This document shows positions 54,472 through 61,800 of a stretch of 64,000 bases of DNA, one piece after another. Below the pieces are notes generated by a model that worked only from the letters and a program-made list of their open reading frames with translations, made no database searches and was not told where the DNA came from. Origin of the DNA: Ignavibacteria bacterium. GTDB lineage: Bacteria; Bacteroidota; Ignavibacteria; Tepidaquicellales; Tepidaquicellaceae. How positions within the stretch are numbered: the first letter of the stretch is position 1; every line of letters starts with the position of its first letter. The translations under genes were made by a program, and so were the position numbers. The stretch lies in the NCBI GenBank assembly GCA_028714695.1, contig JAQTLX010000003.1:124001-188000 (forward strand). Reading direction: 5' to 3'.

Positions 54472-54780
54472 ATGAAACTATTCACAAAGGAAATCGAAGC
54501 CAAAGCTCAGGCTCAGTTCCCGCTAGGTTCTGATATGGAAAATCAAGTTATAGTCGCAAAATTCTTTAACCCATGTGGTGCTGGGAATTGGTGGCTTATG
54601 AATCAGGATCCTCAAGACCCCGACTCTCTCTGGGGAGTCGTTCAATTGTTTGAAACAGAGGTTGGAAGTTTTTCTAAATCCGATTTGGAAAATTTTAGTG
54701 GCCCATTAGGTCTGGGTATTGAACGGGATTTGTACTTTAAGGAGGTGAATGCGAAAGAGTTGTTTGAGAAAATTAAATAA
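54472..54780 (+). CDS. DUF2958 domain-containing protein
   Basis: 102 residues, the usual length for DUF2958. Diagnostic blocks: AKFFNPCGAGNWWLMNQDPQDPDSLWGVVQLFETEVGSFSKSDLE and LGLGIERDLYF. The family is found mainly on plasmids and conjugative elements, often near ThiF/JAB cassettes, and has no known reaction. Its presence supports a mobile origin for this part. Confidence 0.85.
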   Translation: MKLFTKEIEAKAQAQFPLGSDMENQVIVAKFFNPCGAGNWWLMNQDPQDPDSLWGVVQLFETEVGSFSKSDLENFSGPLGLGIERDLYFKEVNAKELFEKIK

Positions 54781-54791
54781 AGGAAAAAATA

Positions 54792-54820
54792 GGGGGAGGA
54801 TAAACATCTTCCCTTTTTTA
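54792..54820 (+). terminator. Rho-independent terminator
   Basis: GGGAGGAT (54,794-54,801) pairs with ATCTTCCC (54,806-54,813) with one G-T pair across AAAC, followed by six T. It ends the DUF2958 gene and faces the convergent defence module. Confidence 0.75.
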
Positions 54821-54834
54821 TTTAAAGTTCGAAT

Positions 54835-55479
54835 TTAATTAATAAATTCTTTTAAAAAGTTTTGCCAATCAATTTGTTTATTTATCAATCGAATATCATT
54901 CTTATTATTTTCCCCTAACCAATAGAGAGGTAAGTTAAATATTAAACTTGCTTTTTCAAAATCGATAAGTTCATAAAAATCTCCGGTTAGGGGGAAAAAG
55001 AATATTCCCATTGCACGCGGATTTTCAATTCTGAGTTCGTTATGACCATCGCGATTAGAGTTTAAGACATTATTGGCTCTAATGTTTTCAACTGAATTTA
55101 CCAATAATCTGTCATATAAATTTAATTGTGTATCATTACTTAATCCTGCATCACATACTGATGCATGAGTTATAGAACCTCCACTAATTATTATTCCCCC
55201 ATTTCGAAAAAGATGCCCGGATTCATTTTTCTCTCGATTATAACAAAATGCTTTATCGACGCCTAAATTAAAAGTTGAACAACTCAGATAAAAATTCTCA
55301 TTTTTATTAATTTTCCCTTGAATATACCTTAACCGTGTAGTTAATCCACATCTGGCATAGACTATTTTTTCTTTTCCTTCAATAATTATTTTTTCGATAT
55401 GAAGTGCCCCATTTGGAGCAAGACAATGTATAACAAGTACATTTTCGGTGTCTATTAATTCTCTTACTGGAACTGGCAT
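54835..55479 (-). CDS. Hypothetical protein at the end of the DNA-modification module
   Basis: 214 residues, soluble, mixed alpha/beta. The pattern VLVIHCLAPNGALHIEKI, then NGGIIISGGSITHASVCDAGL has Ser/Gly-rich loops but no motif I can assign. Forty bases downstream of the UDG-like gene on the same strand, so probably part of that operon. Confidence 0.5.
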   Translation of the reverse strand: MPVPVRELIDTENVLVIHCLAPNGALHIEKIIIEGKEKIVYARCGLTTRLRYIQGKINKNENFYLSCSTFNLGVDKAFCYNREKNESGHLFRNGGIIISGGSITHASVCDAGLSNDTQLNLYDRLLVNSVENIRANNVLNSNRDGHNELRIENPRAMGIFFFPLTGDFYELIDFEKASLIFNLPLYWLGENNKNDIRLINKQIDWQNFLKEFIN

Positions 55480-55519
55480 GGCTATTATTTATGTTTTATT
55501 ATTGCTATCTAGGTTTAGA

Positions 55520-56296
55520 TTATTTTAATTCAATTTTTAATTTTAAGAATATCTTGCTATTATCTAAACTTTGCCAAGCATTTTCACCCCAACAATTTAT
55601 ATTTCTAGAATGTGGAAAGCTATAGACTTTAACTTTTTGCTTATTAATTGTTCCACAAAAATAATAACAAGTAGCTTTTTCATCAATTATTTCTATTTGT
55701 TCTTTAGGAATTTTTGTCCACCATTTGTCACCTAACCCGAGTAATTTTGAAATTGAAAGTGTTGGAGTTGAATTTTCTCCATTTCCAAAACAAATAATTG
55801 TTTTCGGTTCGATAATATCTATCATTTGACTTAAGTAAGGAAGGCTTAAATCAAATCCGAATTTTACTATTTTACTATTATCACATTCTGTATTGGGTGT
55901 TCTTATAAAACAAGCGTTAGTATAAATTGATTTATTCAAAAACTGAATTACATCATATTTATTTCCAAATATTTTTGTGAAAAAACAAAGAAGCGTTTTA
56001 TTGTTTTTTTCTTTAGGCCATGCTAGTAATTCGTTAACAAGAGGCATACTTTCATCTGAGGTTTGTTCTATTGAACCTCCCCAATTTATTCCCAATATAA
56101 GAACATCGGATTTCATCAGTGGTGAACCAAGCAAAGCAAAGTTTAGCTCACCTTTATATACTTGCTTTTCTTTTTCTCTCAACTCATTATTAAAATCTTT
56201 TACTAATTCAATATATTCTTTTTCATACAACACTTTGTGTGTTTTTTTATTTTTGAAAGTATTCTGGGCAAATGCTTCTCTATTTCGCATTCCCAA
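55520..56296 (-). CDS. Uracil-DNA-glycosylase-superfamily-like protein
   Basis: 258 residues if started at 56,296, which overlaps the Vsr gene by 94 bp; a GTG or TTG near 56,231 would remove most of the overlap. The order VLILGINWGGS, then PKTIICFGNGE, then VYSFPHSRNIN resembles the UDG superfamily: motif 1 loop, central strand ending in G-N, and a terminal H-(P/S)-S-x-x-N-like loop. Such enzymes remove U or T from mismatches. This assignment is by motif shape only and moderate. Confidence 0.55.
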   Translation of the reverse strand: MGMRNREAFAQNTFKNKKTHKVLYEKEYIELVKDFNNELREKEKQVYKGELNFALLGSPLMKSDVLILGINWGGSIEQTSDESMPLVNELLAWPKEKNNKTLLCFFTKIFGNKYDVIQFLNKSIYTNACFIRTPNTECDNSKIVKFGFDLSLPYLSQMIDIIEPKTIICFGNGENSTPTLSISKLLGLGDKWWTKIPKEQIEIIDEKATCYYFCGTINKQKVKVYSFPHSRNINCWGENAWQSLDNSKIFLKLKIELK

Positions 56297-56637
56297 AATA
56301 CCATTGTCTTCAAACCTAATTTTTTAAGAAGATATATGTTTTTTTTATCTCGTCGTATATTATTTAATAATTTCTGTTTCCAATATAGTTTATTTGTATC
56401 AGGTATCCTTCCTTCTGGACAATTTTTATGGTAATGCCAAAAGCATCCGTTTACCATTATTATTAGATTATATTTCTTCATTACAATATCGGGCTTACCA
56501 GGCAATCTTTTATCATTTACCCTATATCTAAAACCATTTTGAAATAATTCTTTCCTAAGTAATATCTCTGGTTTTGTGTTTTTATGCCCAATTTTGGACA
56601 TTACATCACTTCTTTTATCTTTTGTCCAAATATCCAT
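56203..56637 (-). CDS. vsr: Very short patch repair endonuclease (Vsr)
   Basis: 144 residues. Full Vsr signature: MDIWTKDKRSDVMSKIGHKNTKPEILLRKELFQNGFRYRV, LPGKPDIVMKKYNLIIMVNGCFWHYHKNC (catalytic Asp in KPDIV) and NIRRDKKNIYLLKKLGLKTMVFWECEI. Vsr nicks beside T:G mismatches caused by deamination of 5-methylcytosine. It overlaps the cytosine methyltransferase gene by 23 bp, the classical partner arrangement. Confidence 0.93.
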   Translation of the reverse strand: MDIWTKDKRSDVMSKIGHKNTKPEILLRKELFQNGFRYRVNDKRLPGKPDIVMKKYNLIIMVNGCFWHYHKNCPEGRIPDTNKLYWKQKLLNNIRRDKKNIYLLKKLGLKTMVFWECEIEKHLPRILSKIKKHTKCCMKKNILN

Positions 56638-57769
56638 TTATACTTTGTGAGTTACTAATACATCTAATAATTAGAGTATATACCGATTGTGCAACTTCAT
56701 GCGCTAAAGGAACCGGAACCCCATTACCTATCATTTTAAATTTTTTTGCTTTAGACAAATCCTCTGGTAATACATAGGTGTCAGGGACACCTTGAATCCG
56801 CAAGGCTTCTCTTACAGAAATTCTTCTATTTTCGAAAGGGTGAAGATGAACTTCATTATTCCCATAACAGGCTGTAGGACTATACCTATATCTATGAAGT
56901 CTTTTAAATGATGGCCTGTTAGTTTCACCCTCACAAATTTTATTTAGCTTTGATTTTTTTGCGAATAACTGGAAGTATTCTTTTGCATTGGGAATTTTAT
57001 TAACTTTTGATTTTGAGACTAAACATTTTTTAACACATAAATCAAATGGAATATTTTTAGGTTTTGTAATTTTTTTTGTGAAGGGATTTGTTTTTGGCCA
57101 ATTTACTTTTTTAAAAGACGACTCATATTTATTGTTGACGGGCCAGTCAAAATTAAAAGAGCCTAAAGATAAAAAATTTTCTGGTAAAAAACTCTTCAAT
57201 ATTCCTACGAAAAACACTCTTTCTCTGTATTGTGGGACCCCATAGTCGAGTGAATTTAAGGTTTTGTAATCAATATGATATTTGTTTTTTAATTTATTAA
57301 CTAACTGAGCTAAATACTCTCTATTGCTTTTATTTTTAAGCAAGCCAGTCACATTTTCCATTACAAAAAAGGTAGGTAAAATTTCTAATATTTTATCAAA
57401 GAAAATAATAGTTAGTTTTCCCCTTTCTCCTCTAAAGCCCTCTAAATTACCATTCATTGTAAAATCTTGACATGGTGGACCACCAATCATTCCAAAAATT
57501 TCTGGTTTTTTTCCATTAAACGCTTCAGTAATAATATCTTCTGAACTAACTTCGATTATAGATTTTGTATTAAATATTTCTGCTTTAATACCGTTTCCTC
57601 TTGATTTTCTCCATGAGGTTATTCCTGAAGAGTGGAGTTTTGCAAATATATCATCATTTTCATTTGTCCAAATAATGTTAAAACCAGACATTTCAAAACC
57701 CATGTCGAGAAAACCCCCACCAGAGTAAAATGAGAGAATTGGAATTTTATATTCGTTATTATCACTCAT
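56615..57769 (-). CDS. DNA (cytosine-5) methyltransferase
   Basis: I chose the ATG at 57,769 (384 residues), which overlaps the upstream stop by 8 bp (ATGAGTGA), over the frame's first ATG at 57,802. Motif I LSFYSGGGFLDMGFE, motif IV GGPPCQDF with catalytic C100, motif VI FVMENV, motif VIII QYRERVFFVGI, and C-terminal motifs RRISVREALRIQGVP and MIGNGVPVPLAHEVA. It methylates C5 of cytosine in a specific site; the target sequence is not predictable. No cognate restriction enzyme of a simple type lies next to it, but a helicase and nuclease do. Confidence 0.93.
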   Translation of the reverse strand: MSDNNEYKIPILSFYSGGGFLDMGFEMSGFNIIWTNENDDIFAKLHSSGITSWRKSRGNGIKAEIFNTKSIIEVSSEDIITEAFNGKKPEIFGMIGGPPCQDFTMNGNLEGFRGERGKLTIIFFDKILEILPTFFVMENVTGLLKNKSNREYLAQLVNKLKNKYHIDYKTLNSLDYGVPQYRERVFFVGILKSFLPENFLSLGSFNFDWPVNNKYESSFKKVNWPKTNPFTKKITKPKNIPFDLCVKKCLVSKSKVNKIPNAKEYFQLFAKKSKLNKICEGETNRPSFKRLHRYRYSPTACYGNNEVHLHPFENRRISVREALRIQGVPDTYVLPEDLSKAKKFKMIGNGVPVPLAHEVAQSVYTLIIRCISNSQSINGYLDKR

Positions 57770-58832
57770 AAATTGTTGTTGTCTTGATTGCAGAATAGAC
57801 AAACTCAGTTGCTTCTTTCCGCAAATTATAAATACTTATATTTTTGTTAAAGCTATTATTTAATTCATTATATTCATCTGATGGAAAATTTATAATAGTA
57901 TATTGCCTCGTTTTACTTTGCAAGAATACACTCACATTTCCGTTTTGATACTTTGCGACATTTTTTACGAAACCGGAAACATCATTGAAAGAATAATCTG
58001 TCTCAAGCAGTTTCTGAAAAAAAGAGCAAGCCGGTCTGTATAAGCAATATTTGCAATTTATTACTGTTGGTTTTGCAGAAAAAGTTCCTTTGGTTATATC
58101 TTCATTAGTAGAGTAAAGTAAGTTTTTTGCTTGTTCATAGATTGCTTTGCATTCTGACTGCGAAAACTCAATTGCGAACTTTTGTTTAGCTAAATCTATT
58201 AAACTCAAATTAGTTGGAAACTTATCAGTGTTATCAAAATACAAATAAGCATAAAGCTTCAACTGCTGTTTGTATTCTTCTTTCACTTCAGAAAATACTT
58301 CCCCTGTATCATCCAAAATATCTTCTGTAATTTCTCCGGTTTTGAAGTCAATAATTTCGATTTTGCTTCCTGCCTCGATCAATAAATCAATTTTTCCTGC
58401 AATTAGATTGTCTTTTGATTCTACCCATTTCTCAGAGAAAAAACGGGCACCATTATGCTTTCCAGATTGCTCTAAAGCTTTTCGTAGGTGCTTCTTCAAA
58501 AGAATTTTTTTTAAGCCGAAATCCTTAACATTCTTTTGAAGTGGAATAAAAAAGCTATAATTGTTCTTTTGTAAATCAGATTCCACGACTTTTATTTGCT
58601 CGTCAAATACTCTATTGAACTCTTCCTCATTCTTAATAATACCTTTTATAATTAATTCAAGTAACTTATGCAGAACTATTCCAAAATATGCATTTGGAGA
58701 GATAGGGAGTAATTGTTTTTTATCAAACGCTTCAGCTAAAAGAGATTTGTAAGCACAATTTTTCATTGAAAAAAACTGGCTTGGTGAAATCCTTTTAATT
58801 TTCTTGAAATTTATATTATGAACTCGATTCAT
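57762..58832 (-). CDS. Cas4/AddB-like PD-(D/E)XK nuclease with Fe-S cysteines
   Basis: 356 residues. RecB-type nuclease motifs: H55 in GIVLHKLLEL, D149 in GKIDLLIEAG, D162-x-K164 in IEIIDFKTGE, and Q-x3-Y in QQLKLYAYLY near 190. Four Cys placed as in Cas4/AddB iron-sulphur nucleases: C26, then C260, C263 and C269 (NCKYCLYRPAC). Probably an exonuclease working with the large helicase encoded upstream, whose stop it overlaps by one base. Confidence 0.87.
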   Translation of the reverse strand: MNRVHNINFKKIKRISPSQFFSMKNCAYKSLLAEAFDKKQLLPISPNAYFGIVLHKLLELIIKGIIKNEEEFNRVFDEQIKVVESDLQKNNYSFFIPLQKNVKDFGLKKILLKKHLRKALEQSGKHNGARFFSEKWVESKDNLIAGKIDLLIEAGSKIEIIDFKTGEITEDILDDTGEVFSEVKEEYKQQLKLYAYLYFDNTDKFPTNLSLIDLAKQKFAIEFSQSECKAIYEQAKNLLYSTNEDITKGTFSAKPTVINCKYCLYRPACSFFQKLLETDYSFNDVSGFVKNVAKYQNGNVSVFLQSKTRQYTIINFPSDEYNELNNSFNKNISIYNLRKEATEFVYSAIKTTTIYE

Positions 58833-61800
58833 TATTTGCTTACTAATTTTTCATAACACCATCCTGGTCTGCGATGCAAGTTGAAAGTGTCAATGATACT
58901 TAACCTTCCATTTCGGTTTGTAGTATATTCGTCAAGTTCTGCTTTGATTTCTGCTAACCAATTTGCCTCCCTGATATTTCTTAGATCCCAAAATGGATGA
59001 ACAATCATGATTACATTTTGCTGATTTCTTCCAAAATAGACTATTGGTAATTTGTTCACTTCTGCTAGATGAGTAAATCCAAAGCTTTGCGCAAACCTGT
59101 TTCTTAATCCTGTTGCGAAAGCAATCCAGTCACTCAATTCCAAATAATGAATAAAATTACCATCCGTACCACACACAAAAGTCGAATCACTCATTACACG
59201 CATAATTGCCATCCCTAACTTCCAATCAAGCAAACTGTGGTAGTTCATATTTCTGTAAACTTTCAGACAATCATAACATGCATCTTTGCATTTATTGTGA
59301 TGTGAGTGTGAGTGAATTTTTCCTAAATAATTATTGGGGTCGGAGGGATTAATTGTCTCTTTGAGAATGTTTTGAAAATTGTTATACAAGTATCTCACAA
59401 ACCCTGAACCGTTTGGCAATTCATCAGTTAAAATAATTTCTGCGATTCTCCTGTCAGTTCCGTCTTCAAGTGCTTTCATTGAGATATCAGCTATTTCAAT
59501 TTCAGTAGGGTCAACATCAAGTTTGTCTGCCAGAATTCTTTGAAGCAAAAACGCTGCAGAGTAATATCCTGAACGCACTCCGTAACTTTGCGCTTTGATG
59601 TGAGGTAAATCGGTTTCCCTTGAAAACATATTCAAGTCAAGTTCAAGAGGAACATTTAAGGGTGCTATTCTGAATATTTCTGTTTTCTTGTTGCTTGCCA
59701 AAGCAATTTGTTCATCAACTCCGGCTGCATTGGGTTGGATGATAATTGAATAACCATTTTCTTCAGAGTCAACGGCAAAGTCATTTAACAACCATTGATT
59801 ATTGAACCAAAAGCCAGCGATAGCATTGAAGGGAAATCGGTTGTTTGTGTTATAAAGCCGACCATTGAAATAGCGATCTGAGTTTGTGTTTATTCTCCAT
59901 GTAACATCCTTATCGCTGATTGTTAAATCCGCATTGCTTACAATTTTGTTTTGGTCCGGATTTGCTGGGTCATTTACTTTCTCTGCAAATATAGGAGGTC
60001 GGGAAAGTAATAATTCAGATTCATCTTTCGTGTCGTTACCAAACGATAGATTTGTTCTGTATGCTCTTGGTGATTTGAGCTTGACTGGTCGTTGATATCT
60101 GTCAGGATTTATTTCTCCACAATTAGGACAACTGTCAAACTGATTTTGATTATCCAATTCTGTTTTTATTTCTTCAGAATAAGTTTCAAAAAAACCACAT
60201 GCCCTGCAACGGACAAACCAACGGTTCAGTGAAAAAGGAAGTTTTCTTGTGTTTATTACAGATTCATTTCCTCGTATCCTAGTGTTAATGATGTCGCTTG
60301 TAAAACCGATTACCTGATGTATTGCTTTGTCTTTCGTCTTCTGTGCTCCTGGGGCAAATTCGTAAATCGCCATCGACTGAGCACGGTCAATTGTAAGCGG
60401 TTCAAGACGTTTATTGATTCCATGGTACAAACTTTTGATTGTAGTTGGCATTCCGAACATTGGTAGAATTCCACCCTCAGCTAATTTTTCTGAAATATCT
60501 GTTGTTGATATTTCCTCATTGCTAATTATGCTCTGCGCTTTTTCAATCAAACCATTTGAAGTTGTAGTGTCCCTAATCCAATTGACAAAATCATCTCTTT
60601 TCTCATGCAACTGTGGCGTAATCAAAGAATCTACTGTTTCTTCAATCTTCGCTCTGTTGTTTGTAATCCAATGAATGATTTGTGTTTTGTAAGCAATCCA
60701 ATTCACCTGTCTATCACCAATGTTTCCAAACTCTCCATGGATACTTGACTTCTCATCAGCTGTAATGTCTATCCCTTCATCGATGTATGCTCTCCGCAAT
60801 ATCTCTTTTGCAAGTAACCGCTTAGTAATTCTCTCTTGATTCATTGTTAAAAATGGAGTAGGGGGGGAATCACCTGTAATCTTATGAGGGTTTGAAAAAT
60901 AAAATTCATCATGACTTCTACCTCTACAAAAAGTCAGTACCACAGAATATGCTTGCCCTCTTCGTCCAGCCCGTCCTACTCTTTGTTGGTAGTTGAACCT
61001 TTGTGGGGGCATATTTCCAAGCATTACTGCTTGCAATGCTCCAATATCTACACCAACTTCAAGAGTTGTAGTTACACTAAGCAAATCAATTTCTTTTACT
61101 TGCTTAATTCCTTCATTTGGCAATATGATATTTCTGAAATGCCGTTGTCTTTCAAACTGCTCGTCTGTTTGTCCAGTGAGTTCTTCGCAATGCATGCGGA
61201 TTGGTGGTCGTTGTTCTTTAATTGCATTATATGAGAGATAGTTTTTCTTCCAAATATCGTCACAGATGCTGTCTGGTAGATTTTGTAATGGCGTAACTGA
61301 GTATGTACAAATGCCACCGCTATAGTGTAAGTGGGGTCTACTCCCTCTAATACTTGTCCAAACTGGGTCACCTGCTTGTGCAACTTTTATGAAAAGATTT
61401 TCAATTTGAATTCCAGTATCCCCCGTCAACAAACCGCTTATTGAAAGTGATGTGAAAATTGCATCACCAAGTTGCCTTTCTTGCACAGAATATCTGTCTG
61501 CAACTGCTCGAACGTATTTTTTTACTTGACTGGGAAGATCTTTGTAACATGTGAAATTAAAAGGACTGCTATCATCAATTTTATTATGCTTGTATTTATC
61601 TCCAAGTATTCTAATTGTAGAATTTATGATTTGTAAAAACTCAATTCTTGCTATTGCAATTGCTGCTGCTTGATCTGTAATAACTTGCAATTCAGGATTT
61701 ATGGTTACATATCCTAATGCAGAAGATTCAAACGAATAAAAGAGCGAACCAAAAAACATCGAAGCAAGATTGCTAAATGTACCTTCTTTTATATCATTAA

